A DNA stretch of 61,408 nucleotides from JBASNZ01 sp049657775 (GTDB lineage Bacteria; Actinomycetota; Coriobacteriia; Anaerosomatales; Anaerosomataceae): contig JBASNZ010000085.1 in assembly GCA_049657775.1 (NCBI GenBank), positions 1-61,408 of the forward strand, in the 5' to 3' direction. Positions 33,197-42,421 of this stretch are shown here, piece by piece; position 1 is the stretch's first letter; every line of letters begins with the position of its first letter. The notes beneath the pieces are model-generated. The model was not told the origin of the DNA and searched no databases. It saw only the letters and a list, made by a program, of their open reading frames with translations. A program made the translations under genes and the position numbers.

Positions 33197-35752
33197 TTGA
33201 GTGAACTGAAGGACATCGGTCTGGTCGGACTCACGTCCGCTGAGGCGCAGGCGCGCCTTGAGGCAGACGGACCCAACGAACTGCCGACGGCGAAGAAGCG
33301 CAACCTCCTGCAGCAGGCGCTTGACGTCATTCGGGAACCGATGCTGCTGCTGCTCCTGGGCGCGGGCACGGTCAACTTCCTGCTGGCCGAGCCGCTCGAC
33401 GGCATCATCCTCATGTCGTTCGTCGTGGTCGTGATCGGCATCGAGATCTACCAGGAACACAAGACCGAGAACGCACTGGATGCGCTGCGGGACCTTTCGT
33501 CACCGCGCGCGCTGGTGCTGCGCGACGGTCAGAGAGTCCGAATCGCCGGCCGAGACGTCGTCCGCGGCGACCACGTGCTGCTCGTGGAAGGAGATCGCGT
33601 CCCGGCCGATGGCGTCCTCGTTCAATGCGTGAACCTTTCCGTCGACGAGTCCACGCTTACCGGCGAGTCCGTACCCGTGCGCAAGAGCGAGTGCAACGCC
33701 CACGGCGCGGCCGAGCCGATGGGGCGCCCGGGTGGCGACGCAACGCCCTGGGTCTTCTCGGGGACGCTCGTCGTCAAGGGACAGGCCATCACGGTCGTGA
33801 AAGAGACGGGGCTGGGCACTGAGTTGGGCCGTATCGGCACGGCGCTCCGCACCATCGAGCCCGAGCGGACGGCGCTTCAGCGCGAAGTCGACAGACTCGT
33901 GCGCACCATCGCGCTACTGGGGCTGGGCGCCGCCGCCGTTGTCGTTGTCGTATACGGGCTGACGCGCGGGGACTGGCTCCAAGGGCTGCTCGCCGGCATC
34001 GGAACCGCGATGGCCATGCTTCCCGAGGAGTTCCCGGTCGTTCTCACCATCTTCCTCGCGCTCGGTGCGTGGCGTTTGTCCCAGAAGCACGTGCTCACGC
34101 GGCGAACACCGGTGTTGGAGACTCTGGGCTCCGCGACTGTGATCTGTGTGGACAAGACCGGCACGCTCACCATGAACCAGATGACCGTTCGCGAGCTGAT
34201 CGTGGATGGCGAGTCGTACGAGATGGGCACCGGCACTCTGCCGGAGCCATTCCATGAAATCGCCGAGTTCTCGGTCCTCGCCTCGCCGATCGACCCGTTC
34301 GACCCGATGGACACCGCCTTCAAGGTGCTGGGCGAACAGTACCTCGCCGACACCGAGCACCTCCATTCCGACTGGGAGCTCGTGCGCGAATACCCACTTT
34401 CGGAGCGCCTGCTGGCGCTCTCGCACGTGTGGCGCTCACCCGCAGGCGACCGGTATGTGATCGCTGCAAAGGGCGCACCGGAGGCGATCGCCGATCTGTG
34501 TCACTTCACTCCCGAACGGGTCGACGCCCTGATCGCGCAGGTCGAGGCGGCCACCGCCAACGGACAGCGCGTGTTGGGTGTTGCGCGAGCGCACTTCAGC
34601 CTTGCCGACGGGTTGCCCCCCGAGCAGCACGATTTCGACTTCGAGTTCCTGGGACTTGCCGGCCTTCACGATCCCGTGCGGCCAGGCGTGGCTGCGGCGG
34701 TCGCGGAGTGTGCACGTGCGGGCGTGCGCACGGTCATGATCACCGGAGACTACCCGGGCACCGCTCTCGCGATCGCTCGGGAGATCGGCCTCGAGCAGGC
34801 GGAAGGATGCATCACAGGTCCCGAGCTGGAGTCGATGTCCGATGAGGAACTGACGCGAAGGATCGGGTCGGTGAGCGTCTTCGCACGCATGGTCCCCGAG
34901 CAGAAGCTGCAGCTGATCCGCGCTCTCAAGGCCAACGGCGAGGTCGTTGGGATGACGGGAGATGGCGTCAACGATGCGCCAGCGCTGAGAGCCGCCGATA
35001 TCGGTATCGCGATGGGCGCCCGCGGCACGGACGTGGCGCGTGAATCCGCCGCGATCGTCATCACCGACGACGACTTCTCTTCGATCGTGGGAGGGGTGCG
35101 GCAGGGGCGAGGCATCTTCGACAACCTCCGCAAGGCGATGTCCTACATCATCGCCGTGCACGTGCCGATCGCGGGCATGTCCCTCATCCCCGTGTTCGTG
35201 AAGGATTGGCCGCTTGTACTGCTGCCGGTGCAGATCGCGTTTCTGGAACTCATCATCGATCCCGCGTGTTCGGTCGTCTTCGAAGCGGAGCCGGTGGACC
35301 CCAACATCATGGACGTGCCCCCACGAGGTCTGAGCGAGCCGATGTTTGGTCGGCGTGTGCTGGTGATCGCGTTCCTCCAGGGCGCCTCGGTGTTGATCGC
35401 GGTGTTCGCCATGTACCTGTGGAGTATTCTGACGCACCACCCCGACGACGTGGTGCGCTCTCTCACGTTCGCGACACTGGTCACCGGCAACCTGGCACTC
35501 ATCCTGGTCAATCGGTCCTGGCGGCTGTCCATCTGGCGGTCGTTCGCCGAGCGCAAGAACCACATGCTCTACTGGATCCTCGGGGTTGCGAGCGCGCTGC
35601 TTGTCGTACTGCTCGCCGTTCCGGGTATCCGTCAGGCGTTCCACTTTGGGCCGATATCGTGGGCCGAGGGACTACTGGCCCTTGTCGCGGGGTTCCTGGG
35701 CGTTGCCTGGTTCGAGGTGTATAAGTCAGTCAGAGCCGCAACACGACGTTGA
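33197..35752 (+). CDS. P2-type cation-transporting ATPase
   Basis: The 851-residue pump has the N-terminal cation ATPase domain, actuator motif TGES, phosphorylation site DKTGTLTMNQ, nucleotide domain KGAPE and hinge GDGVNDAPALR, with ten predicted membrane helices. It is closest to Ca2+/Na+-type P2 pumps. The M4 ion-binding motif reads PEEFP rather than the PEGLP of calcium pumps, so the ion may differ. The start is chosen as TTG 33197 because GGGGGAG lies six bases before it; GTG 33167 is an alternative without a site. The gene starts close to the divergent LOG-like gene. Confidence 0.9.
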   Translation: MSELKDIGLVGLTSAEAQARLEADGPNELPTAKKRNLLQQALDVIREPMLLLLLGAGTVNFLLAEPLDGIILMSFVVVVIGIEIYQEHKTENALDALRDLSSPRALVLRDGQRVRIAGRDVVRGDHVLLVEGDRVPADGVLVQCVNLSVDESTLTGESVPVRKSECNAHGAAEPMGRPGGDATPWVFSGTLVVKGQAITVVKETGLGTELGRIGTALRTIEPERTALQREVDRLVRTIALLGLGAAAVVVVVYGLTRGDWLQGLLAGIGTAMAMLPEEFPVVLTIFLALGAWRLSQKHVLTRRTPVLETLGSATVICVDKTGTLTMNQMTVRELIVDGESYEMGTGTLPEPFHEIAEFSVLASPIDPFDPMDTAFKVLGEQYLADTEHLHSDWELVREYPLSERLLALSHVWRSPAGDRYVIAAKGAPEAIADLCHFTPERVDALIAQVEAATANGQRVLGVARAHFSLADGLPPEQHDFDFEFLGLAGLHDPVRPGVAAAVAECARAGVRTVMITGDYPGTALAIAREIGLEQAEGCITGPELESMSDEELTRRIGSVSVFARMVPEQKLQLIRALKANGEVVGMTGDGVNDAPALRAADIGIAMGARGTDVARESAAIVITDDDFSSIVGGVRQGRGIFDNLRKAMSYIIAVHVPIAGMSLIPVFVKDWPLVLLPVQIAFLELIIDPACSVVFEAEPVDPNIMDVPPRGLSEPMFGRRVLVIAFLQGASVLIAVFAMYLWSILTHHPDDVVRSLTFATLVTGNLALILVNRSWRLSIWRSFAERKNHMLYWILGVASALLVVLLAVPGIRQAFHFGPISWAEGLLALVAGFLGVAWFEVYKSVRAATRR

Positions 35753-35798
35753 CGCACGAACGATCCATCCCCCGGAACAGGAAGCACATAGGTGCCTC

Positions 35799-36392
35799 AT
35801 GCCCCAAGTTGACGAACTGATCGCACGCCTCGCGCAGCTTGAAGCCGATACGCGGATGGAGTTTGACAAGAAGCGAGACGACTTCCGATTTGTTATCGAC
35901 CAGCGGCGGATCGCGCTGGCCCAGGACATCATGGCGCTGCGGCGAGGGCCAAAGCGCAATCTGCTGACCTACATCGCCCGCGCGCAGCCGCTGTCGTGGC
36001 TTGCGGTCCCGGTGATATGGCTGGGCATCGTCCCATTCCTGGTTCTCGACCTGTTCTTGCTGATCTTCCAGGCCATCTGCTTTCCGGCCTATGGAATCCC
36101 CAAGGTCAAGCGTTCCGAGTACGTCCTCCTCGATCGTGGCGACCTTCCGTATCTCAACGTGATCGAGCGGATCAACTGCGCCTACTGCGGGTACGCGAAC
36201 GGCCTGGCGGGCTACCTCATGGAGATCGCGGCCCGGACGGAGCAGTACTGGTGTCCCATCAAACACGCCAGGCGCCTGGCGGCGGAGCACCCGTACTACC
36301 CCAACTTCTTTGAATACGGGGATGCCGAGAGCTACCGGCTTGGCTTGGAGCGCTTGCGAAGTGCTCTAGCCGAGACGGCCGAGGACGAGTAG
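35799..36392 (+). CDS. Conserved membrane-associated protein of unknown function
   Basis: The 197-residue product has a charged N-terminal helix, a hydrophobic hairpin at about residues 65-100 (WLAVPVIWLGIVPFLVLDLF), then a conserved C-terminal region with CAYCGY-x-NG and EQYWCPIKHA. I recall similar uncharacterised bacterial proteins with this signature but no assigned role. The two Cys pairs could bind metal. It begins 46 bases after the ATPase, so the two may be cotranscribed, and a terminator follows. Confidence 0.7.
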   Translation: MPQVDELIARLAQLEADTRMEFDKKRDDFRFVIDQRRIALAQDIMALRRGPKRNLLTYIARAQPLSWLAVPVIWLGIVPFLVLDLFLLIFQAICFPAYGIPKVKRSEYVLLDRGDLPYLNVIERINCAYCGYANGLAGYLMEIAARTEQYWCPIKHARRLAAEHPYYPNFFEYGDAESYRLGLERLRSALAETAEDE

Positions 36393-36404
36393 CCGGACGC
36401 AATC

Positions 36405-36425
36405 AGGGAGCCCGAGAGGCTCCCT
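36405..36425. terminator. Convergent hairpin terminator
   Basis: AGGGAGCC, loop CGAGA and GGCTCCCT form an 8-bp stem followed by AATC. It lies 13 bases after one stop and 35 bases before the stop of the convergent SIMPL gene, serving both. Confidence 0.75.
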
Positions 36426-36459
36426 AATCATCGCCGTATACCGCCGTGCGGCATCCGAC

Positions 36460-37176
36460 CTACTTGAGCTCGAACACGACCGTCACGTTCGCGGTGATGT
36501 CGAGCGTGCCGGGCTCGATCTTGGGAGCTGCGGCGGCATCAGCCGCGCCCAGCGCTCGCTCTCCGTAGATGACAGGAACGCTCACGCCGGCCTCACTCAT
36601 GCTGATGACCTCACCGAGCGACTTGCCGGCTGCTTTAGCCATGACCCCGGCACGCTTGTGCGCATCGGCGACGGCCTGCTCGATAGCCTGGGCGCGAGCG
36701 TCGGAGTCGCGCGAGAGCGTGAAGCTGGGGCCACCGATGTCGGTTGCGCCCGCAGCGCTAGCGGCGTTGATGATGTCGCCGACCGCCGCTATGTCTTTGA
36801 TGGTCACGCGGATCTGAATGCTTGCCTGGTAGCCGGTGATAGTCGGAGCCTTACCTTCGCGGTAGTCCTGCTGGGGGTAGAGGCTTACGCCCGCGGTCTG
36901 CAGGTCCTTCGCATCGATCCCCGCCTTCTTGAGCGCGGCGACGATCGCGTCGCTCGCCTTACTCGCCGCAGCAAGCGTCTTCTTGGCGTCGGTGCCGGTG
37001 ACGGTGGCGCCGAAGGTCATCTCGGCCTGATCCGGTGTGGCCGCGGTCTTGCCCTCACCCTGTGCGGTAACGGTGTTGATGACGCCCGACGGCGATGTGA
37101 CCACTTTGGTCTGGCATCCCACGAGCGCGATCAGTGCCAGAACGAGCACGATTCCGATGAGAATGCGCGTGCGCAT
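36460..37176 (-). CDS. SIMPL-domain (DUF541) lipoprotein
   Basis: The 238-residue product has a lipoprotein signal (hydrophobic core then LIALVGC, lipid Cys at about residue 21) and a SIMPL domain over residues about 35-238 with the typical VTAQGEGKTAATPDQAE opening. SIMPL proteins are periplasmic or surface proteins of unclear role, some linked to oxidative stress. GGAGGAG precedes the ATG at 37176, chosen over an upstream in-frame ATG. It is anchored to the outer face of the membrane. Confidence 0.85.
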   Translation of the reverse strand: MRTRILIGIVLVLALIALVGCQTKVVTSPSGVINTVTAQGEGKTAATPDQAEMTFGATVTGTDAKKTLAAASKASDAIVAALKKAGIDAKDLQTAGVSLYPQQDYREGKAPTITGYQASIQIRVTIKDIAAVGDIINAASAAGATDIGGPSFTLSRDSDARAQAIEQAVADAHKRAGVMAKAAGKSLGEVISMSEAGVSVPVIYGERALGAADAAAAPKIEPGTLDITANVTVVFELK

Positions 37177-37249
37177 GGTAATCTCCTCCAACTGTGATCA
37201 GGACACCGATAAGACGGAGGGCGGCGGGCAAGAGTTCCCGGCCAACGAA

Positions 37250-37273
37250 AGACCCCGCACATCGGCGGGGTCT
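37250..37273 (-). terminator. Hairpin after tRNA-Arg
   Basis: AGACCCCGC and GCGGGGTCT pair across six bases, 13 bases beyond the CCA end of tRNA-Arg on the minus strand. The T tract is short (TTTCG). Confidence 0.65.
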
Positions 37274-37285
37274 CCTTGGATTCTG

Positions 37286-37362
37286 TGGCGCGGCTTGAGG
37301 GATTCGAACCCCCGACCTTGTGATTCGTAGTCACACGCTCTATCCGGCTGAGCTAAAGCCGC
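37286..37362 (-). tRNA. tRNA-Arg (ACG)
   Basis: Acceptor GCGGCTT pairs with AAGCCGC, the anticodon stem TGTGA/TCACA encloses CTACGAA (anticodon ACG), discriminator G, and CCA is encoded. Its A34 is the standard target of TadA, encoded 6 kb away at 43573, giving inosine to read CGU, CGC and CGA. Confidence 0.96.
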
Positions 37363-37443
37363 GTACGCCCGAGGGCTTAGGTATCCTGCCACCTGAGCAG
37401 CCGAATGTCAATCGGCGGGCCCCGGGCCAGGCAAGATGTCAAC

Positions 37444-37537
37444 TGGCGGAGAGTGAGGGATTCGAACCCTCGAAGGGGCTTATAACCCCTTACTCGCTTA
37501 GCAGGCGAGCGCCTTCAGCCGACTCGGCCAACTCTCC
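37444..37537 (-). tRNA. tRNA-Ser (GCT)
   Basis: Class II cloverleaf: acceptor GGAGAGT/ACTCTCC, anticodon stem CTCGC/GCGAG around CTGCTAA (anticodon GCT), long variable arm with AAGGGGTTATAAGCCCCTT, discriminator G and encoded CCA. Reads AGC and AGU. It may be cotranscribed with the tRNA-Arg 81 bases downstream. Confidence 0.96.
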
Positions 37538-37591
37538 GCGGGCGCCAGTGGCGCGGAAGTGATTATACACAGGACGGGCGTTCGGGGCGAC

Positions 37592-37647
37592 TGTCCACCG
37601 CCATGTCCACCGCCATGCGTGTCCACCGCCATGCGTGTCCACCGCCA
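37592..37647. repeat. Four short direct repeats of TGTCCACCGCCA
   Basis: Copies start at 37592, 37604, 37620 and 37636, spaced 12, 16 and 16 bases. The last three share the flank TGCG. The cluster lies upstream of tRNA-Ser on the minus strand and 108 bases upstream of the slipin start on the plus strand. It could be protein-binding sites or a slippage-expanded microrepeat. Confidence 0.75.
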
Positions 37648-37754
37648 TGCGGGCCGGACGCGGCCGCCGGCGGTCGGGTACCCGCAGGTTCGGATTGGGT
37701 AGTGCTACTCTCGAAGAGAAACCCGGCGTCGCCCGGGGAAACGGAGGAGGAACC

Positions 37755-38531
37755 ATGACCTGGTTGGGCGTGTTCGGAATCGTCGTGTTAGGACTCGTGA
37801 TCATCGCGCTCTCCGGTCTGCGCATCGCCAGGGAGTACGAGCGAGCTGTCGTGTTCCGTCTGGGCCGCCTCATAGGGGTCAAGGGGCCGGGGCTGTACTG
37901 GCTCGTCCCGCTCGGCATCGACCAGCAGCGCAAGATCGATCTGCGCACCAACACCGTCGACGTCGAGCGGCAGGAGACTATCACCAAGGATTCGGTGACC
38001 ATCAAGGTCAACGCCGTGCTGTGGTTCAAGATCATGGACCCGGTCAAGTCGGTCGTGGAGGTCGCTAACTACTACGCCGCGACGTACCAGATCGCGCTCA
38101 CGAGTCTGCGCAACATCATCGGCCAGCACGATCTGGACGAGATCCTGAAGGAGCGCGACAAGATCTCGGCCATCCTGCAGGCGATCGTGGACAAGGCCAC
38201 CGATCCCTGGGGCATCAAGGTCGAGATGGTCGAGATGAAGGACGTTGAGCTGCCGCAGGACATGCAGCGCGCGATGGCGCAGGAAGCACAGGCGGTGCGC
38301 GAGCGCCGTGCGCGCCTGGTGAAGGCCGACGCCGAGTTCGAAGCATCCAAGAAGCTGGGAGAGGCCTCGGCGCTGCTTGCCGCGAATCCACTCTCGCTCG
38401 AACTGCGTCGCATGCAGATGATCACCGAGGTGGGTGCCGAGCAGAACACCACGACCATCATCATGATGCCGAGCGAGTTTGTAACGCTTGCCGAGAGCAT
38501 GTCCAAGAAGTTCAGGGCCGAGGGCGAGTAG
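37755..38531 (+). CDS. Slipin/stomatin-family SPFH protein
   Basis: The 258-residue product has an N-terminal membrane hairpin (residues about 3-25), then an SPFH domain with the slipin signature EYERAVVFRLGRL, GPGLYWLVP and KIDLRTNTVDV. A C-terminal oligomerisation helix (EASKKLGEASALLAANP) follows. These proteins form inner-face membrane scaffolds and often act with NfeD proteases, but no nfeD is present here. GGAGGAGG precedes the ATG. The gene starts six bases upstream of the tdh operon. Confidence 0.92.
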   Translation: MTWLGVFGIVVLGLVIIALSGLRIAREYERAVVFRLGRLIGVKGPGLYWLVPLGIDQQRKIDLRTNTVDVERQETITKDSVTIKVNAVLWFKIMDPVKSVVEVANYYAATYQIALTSLRNIIGQHDLDEILKERDKISAILQAIVDKATDPWGIKVEMVEMKDVELPQDMQRAMAQEAQAVRERRARLVKADAEFEASKKLGEASALLAANPLSLELRRMQMITEVGAEQNTTTIIMMPSEFVTLAESMSKKFRAEGE

Positions 38532-38537
38532 CGGACT

Positions 38538-39593
38538 ATGGGCCGCACAATGAAGGCGATCGTCAAGACGACGGCCGCCCCAGGCGTTTCGCTCGAAGAG
38601 GTGGCGGTTCCCGTCATCGGCTCGGGGGAGCTTCTCATCCGCATCGAGAAGGTGGCTATCTGCGGGACCGACGTGCACATCTACGAGTGGAACCCGTGGG
38701 CGCAGAAGACCATTCGCCCGCCCCAGATCCTGGGACACGAGTTCGTGGGGCACATCGCCGAGATAGGCGATGGGGTGACGGGTTTCAGCGTGGGCGAGCG
38801 CGTCTCGGGCGAAGGCCATATCGTGTGCGGGGTGTGTCGCAGCTGCCGGGCCGGACGACGTCACCTGTGCACCAACACCGTCGGCGTGGGCGTCAACCGC
38901 GATGGATGCTTCGCGGAGTACCTGGCGCTTCCCGCCACCAACGCCTGGCATCTTGCCGACTCGATCCCATCCCGGGTGGGCGCGATATTCGATCCCTTCG
39001 GTAACGCGACCCACGCCGCACTGTCGTTCGACATGGTCGGCGAGGACGTTCTCATCACCGGAGCCGGGCCCATCGGCGTCATGGCCACGGCCATCGCCAG
39101 ACACGTCGGCGCGCGAAACATCGTGATCAGCGACGTCAACGACTATCGGCTTGAGCTTGCGGGCCGCATGGGAGCGACCCGCACGGTCAACGTGAAGCGC
39201 GAGACCATACCCGAGGCCATGAAGGACCTGGGCATGGTCGGCTTCGACATCGGTCTTGAGATGAGCGGCAGTGGAGACGCGTTCGAGACCATGCTTGAAA
39301 GCATGTACAACGGAGGCCGCATCGCGCTCCTCGGCATCGCGCCGGGGCCGGTGCGGATCGACTGGGACGAAGTGGTTTTCCGTGGCCTTACGATCAAGGG
39401 CATCTATGGGCGCGAGATCTGGGAAACATGGTACAAGATGCAGACCATGCTCCAGAGCGGCCTGGACATCGAGCCCGTCATCACGCACGCGCTGCCGTTC
39501 GAAGACTACGAGGCCGGCTTTGCGGCGATGATCAGCGGCGAAAGCGGCAAGGTCGTGCTGGACGTGGGCACGACCGCCGAGGAAGGACCGTAG
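38538..39593 (+). CDS. tdh: L-threonine 3-dehydrogenase
   Basis: The 351-residue zinc-dependent medium-chain dehydrogenase has catalytic CGTD (about residue 42), GHEFVG (about 66), the structural zinc lobe CGVCRSCRAGRRHLC (about 97-111) and the NAD site GAGPIGVMA (about 175). It oxidises threonine to 2-amino-3-ketobutyrate. kbl follows at 84 bases and completes the pathway. A second in-frame ATG at 38550 is also possible. Confidence 0.93.
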   Translation: MGRTMKAIVKTTAAPGVSLEEVAVPVIGSGELLIRIEKVAICGTDVHIYEWNPWAQKTIRPPQILGHEFVGHIAEIGDGVTGFSVGERVSGEGHIVCGVCRSCRAGRRHLCTNTVGVGVNRDGCFAEYLALPATNAWHLADSIPSRVGAIFDPFGNATHAALSFDMVGEDVLITGAGPIGVMATAIARHVGARNIVISDVNDYRLELAGRMGATRTVNVKRETIPEAMKDLGMVGFDIGLEMSGSGDAFETMLESMYNGGRIALLGIAPGPVRIDWDEVVFRGLTIKGIYGREIWETWYKMQTMLQSGLDIEPVITHALPFEDYEAGFAAMISGESGKVVLDVGTTAEEGP

Positions 39594-39677
39594 AGGGTCG
39601 CATGCCCCACGCGCGGCGGCCCGCTCATCGGCTGGTACCAACTCACTTGCAGTGATTCGATCCACCGGAGGCACGAG

Positions 39678-40883
39678 ATGTTCGGAGAGATGCGCGATAC
39701 CCTGCAGACCGAGATCAAGGCGCTTGTTCAGGCGAGCCTGTACAAGTCCGAACGCGTGATCGCCTCAGCGCAGGGCTCGACGATCCTGGTAGACACCCCG
39801 GGTGCGGACCGGCCGCGGGAGGTCGTCAACTTCTGCGCGAACAACTACCTCGGCCTGGCAAACGATGCCCGCGTGGTGGCAGCCGCACACGCCGCGCTCG
39901 ACCGGTGGGGGTTCGGGACCTCCTCGGTACGGTTCATCTGCGGCACGTTCGACGTTCACAAGGAACTGGAGGCGCGCGTCTCGGAATTCCTGGGTACCGA
40001 GGACACGATCCTGTACTCGTCGTGCTTTGACGCCAACGGCGGCTTCTTCGAGCCGTTCTTTGGCCGCGAGGACGCGATCATCGCGGACTCGCTCAACCAC
40101 GCGTCGGTGATCGACGGCGTGCGGCTGACAAAGGCGCAGCGGCTTATCTACGCGCACTCCGATATGGCCGATCTGCGCGCCAAACTGGAGGAAGCGAGCG
40201 CCGCACGGTTCCGGGTGATCGCCACCGACGGCGTGTTCTCGATGGACGGCGACATCGCCGATCTGGCGTCCATCTGCGATCTGGCCGATGAGTTCGGTGC
40301 GCTTGTGATGGTGGACGACTCGCACGCGACCGGATTCGTCGGCGCCACCGGACGGGGCACTCCCGAGTACTGCGGCGTCACCGACCGCGTGGACGTGGTG
40401 ACCACCACGTTCGGCAAAGCGCTGGGCGGTGCGTCCGGCGGGTGCCTGAGCGGGCGCCGCGAGATCGTGGAGTGGCTCCGCCAGAAGAGCCGCCCGTACC
40501 TGTTCTCCAACACGCTCGCGCCGGTGGTGGCGGCCACCACAGTGGCCGTCTTGGATCTGCTGTCCGACACGACCGACCTTCGTGACCGGCTGGAGGCCAG
40601 CACGTACCGCTTCCGCGAACGGATGACCGCGGCCGGGTTCGACATCCGCCCCGGCGTACACCCGATCGTACCCGTGATGCTCTACGACGAGGCGCTCGCG
40701 CACCGGATGGCGGATGCGATGCTCGATGAGGGCATCTACGTGATCGGATTCAGCTACCCCGTGGTACCGAAGGGAGCCGCACGCATCCGCGTGCAGGTCT
40801 CGGCGGCGCACACTGACGAGCAACTCGATCGCGCGGTAGACGCCTTCATCCGCGTGGGCAGCAGCATGGGGGTTATCGGCTAG
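39678..40883 (+). CDS. kbl: Glycine C-acetyltransferase (2-amino-3-ketobutyrate CoA ligase)
   Basis: The 401-residue fold-type I PLP enzyme has VNFCANNYLGLA near the start, DDSHATGFVG (about residue 213) and the PLP lysine in TTFGKALGGASGG (about 244). It splits 2-amino-3-ketobutyrate with CoA to glycine and acetyl-CoA, the second step after Tdh. GGAGG lies six bases before the ATG. It is in an operon with tdh and ridA. Confidence 0.95.
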   Translation: MFGEMRDTLQTEIKALVQASLYKSERVIASAQGSTILVDTPGADRPREVVNFCANNYLGLANDARVVAAAHAALDRWGFGTSSVRFICGTFDVHKELEARVSEFLGTEDTILYSSCFDANGGFFEPFFGREDAIIADSLNHASVIDGVRLTKAQRLIYAHSDMADLRAKLEEASAARFRVIATDGVFSMDGDIADLASICDLADEFGALVMVDDSHATGFVGATGRGTPEYCGVTDRVDVVTTTFGKALGGASGGCLSGRREIVEWLRQKSRPYLFSNTLAPVVAATTVAVLDLLSDTTDLRDRLEASTYRFRERMTAAGFDIRPGVHPIVPVMLYDEALAHRMADAMLDEGIYVIGFSYPVVPKGAARIRVQVSAAHTDEQLDRAVDAFIRVGSSMGVIG

Positions 40884-40910
40884 AGACCTCAACGATCTAG
40901 AGGAGCACAC

Positions 40911-41309
40911 GTGACCAGGAACACGCATACCAGCTCGAGCGGCCCGGCCGCGATCGGCCCGTACTCCCACGGTGTTTGGGCGGGTGACACGCTGTTCCTC
41001 TCGGGGCAGACACCCATCGACCCGGCAACAGGCGCGCTCGTGCCGGGCGGGATAGCCGAGCAGACAGCGCAGGTCTTCGACAACATCGAGGCTGTGCTGG
41101 GCGACACCGGCCTATCACTCGACGACGTCGTCAAGTGCAACGTCTTCCTCACAACGATGGACGACTTTCCGGCCATGAACGCGGAGTACGGCAGTCGGTT
41201 CGTCGAGCCGTTCCCCGCGCGTTCCACGGTCGCCGTTGCCGGGTTGCCGCTCGGAGCGCGAGTAGAGATCGAACTTGTAGCCACCAGGCCGGAAACGACG
41301 ACTGGCTGA
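40911..41309 (+). CDS. ridA: RidA-family enamine/imine deaminase
   Basis: The 132-residue protein has the YjgF/RidA core GPYSHGVWAGDTLFLSGQ, the catalytic Arg in PARSTVAVAGLP (about residue 105) and the closing ARVEIELVA with its Glu. RidA destroys reactive 2-aminoacrylate and similar imines that arise during threonine and serine metabolism, so its place 27 bases after kbl fits well. GAGGAG precedes the GTG start. Confidence 0.93.
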   Translation: MTRNTHTSSSGPAAIGPYSHGVWAGDTLFLSGQTPIDPATGALVPGGIAEQTAQVFDNIEAVLGDTGLSLDDVVKCNVFLTTMDDFPAMNAEYGSRFVEPFPARSTVAVAGLPLGARVEIELVATRPETTTG

Positions 41310-41335
41310 GGCACACTACCTGGGATGTGTTGCGC

Positions 41336-42421
41336 ATGAAGGATCAAGACACGGCGGTCGTGTTCTGCGAGGGCAATTTCGGCACGGACGACGGCAAGAC
41401 GGCACATGGTCTGGTCCGCCATTCCGACAAGTACGCGATCGTGTCGGTGATCGATAGCACCAAGGCGGGGCTCGACGCCGGCGAGGCTCTCGGCGAGGCG
41501 CCGAACGGGATCCCGATCTGCGCGGACCTAGATGATGCGATCGCGCACGCTGAGAGCCAGCCCGGCTTCTTCATCTTAGGGATGGCACCTTCCGGCGGAA
41601 TGCTCTCGCCGGTCGAGCGCGGCGTCGTGCTCGATGCCATCAGCCGGGGGATGAATGTCATCAACGGCCTCCACGAGTTCCTCAACGACGATCCTGAGTT
41701 TGCGGCAGCGGCCGAGGCGCACAACGTGACGATCACCGACATCCGGCACCCGCGCGACAAGAAGCACCTCCGCATGTTCACCGGCCGCATCTCCTCGGTC
41801 ACGTGTCCTCGGATCGCGGTGCTCGGCACCGATAGCGCGATCGGCAAGCGGACGACTGCGATGATCCTCACGCGGGCACTGAACGCCCGCGGAATCAAAG
41901 CCGTCATGGTCGGTACCGGGCAGACAAGCCTCATCCAGGGCGTCCAGTACGGCGTGGCGCTCGACGCCATCCCGTGCCAGTTCGGGTCGGGCGAGATGGA
42001 GTCCACGGTGGTGGAGGCGTTCGAGGGCGAGCATCCGGACGTGATCATCATCGAGGGCCAGGGCGCGCTCAGCCATCCGGCCTACGTGTCATCGACGTTC
42101 ATCCTGCGGGGGAGTCGACCAGATGCGGTCATCTTGCAGCACGCTCCCGCACGGGCGGCGCTGGGCGATTTCCCCGACGTGCCGATGCCGACGCCCGCAA
42201 GCGAGATCCACCTGCTCCAAACCTTCGCCGACACTCGTGTCATCGGCCTGACGATCAACCACGAGCACATGTCAGAGACCGAGATCGACGACGCCATCAG
42301 CCGATACGAGTCCGAGCTGGGAATCCCCGTGAGCGATGCGCTCGCCCGCCCGGAAGTCCGGCTGGTGGACATGGTCTTAGCGGCGTTTCCCGAGCTTGAG
42401 AGACGGCTACTGGGTAGGTAG
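41336..42421 (+). CDS. DUF1611 family protein (DgcN-like)
   Basis: The 361-residue product has an N-terminal Rossmann-like half and a C-terminal P-loop half with LGTDSAIGKRTTA (about residues 161-173) and IIEGQGALSHPAY (about 238). DUF1611 proteins include DgcN, linked to D-glutamate catabolism. The ATG at 41336 follows ridA by 26 bases; a GTG at 41327 is possible. Its last codons overlap the end of the convergent dipeptidase gene by 15 bases, an unusual tail-to-tail overlap. A role in amino-acid or D-amino-acid metabolism is inferred from context. Confidence 0.8.
   Translation: MKDQDTAVVFCEGNFGTDDGKTAHGLVRHSDKYAIVSVIDSTKAGLDAGEALGEAPNGIPICADLDDAIAHAESQPGFFILGMAPSGGMLSPVERGVVLDAISRGMNVINGLHEFLNDDPEFAAAAEAHNVTITDIRHPRDKKHLRMFTGRISSVTCPRIAVLGTDSAIGKRTTAMILTRALNARGIKAVMVGTGQTSLIQGVQYGVALDAIPCQFGSGEMESTVVEAFEGEHPDVIIIEGQGALSHPAYVSSTFILRGSRPDAVILQHAPARAALGDFPDVPMPTPASEIHLLQTFADTRVIGLTINHEHMSETEIDDAISRYESELGIPVSDALARPEVRLVDMVLAAFPELERRLLGR

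Noticed and set aside
37592..37647. CRISPR-like repeats
   Set aside because: Units are 12 bases with spacers of at most four bases that are themselves repeated, and no cas gene is near. It does not fit a CRISPR array.
37788..39674. Long minus-strand open frame (628 residues)
   Set aside because: It runs antisense to the slipin and tdh genes, which have clear families and ribosome sites. The translation is rich in His, Arg, Leu and Asp in a pattern typical of high-GC antisense frames.
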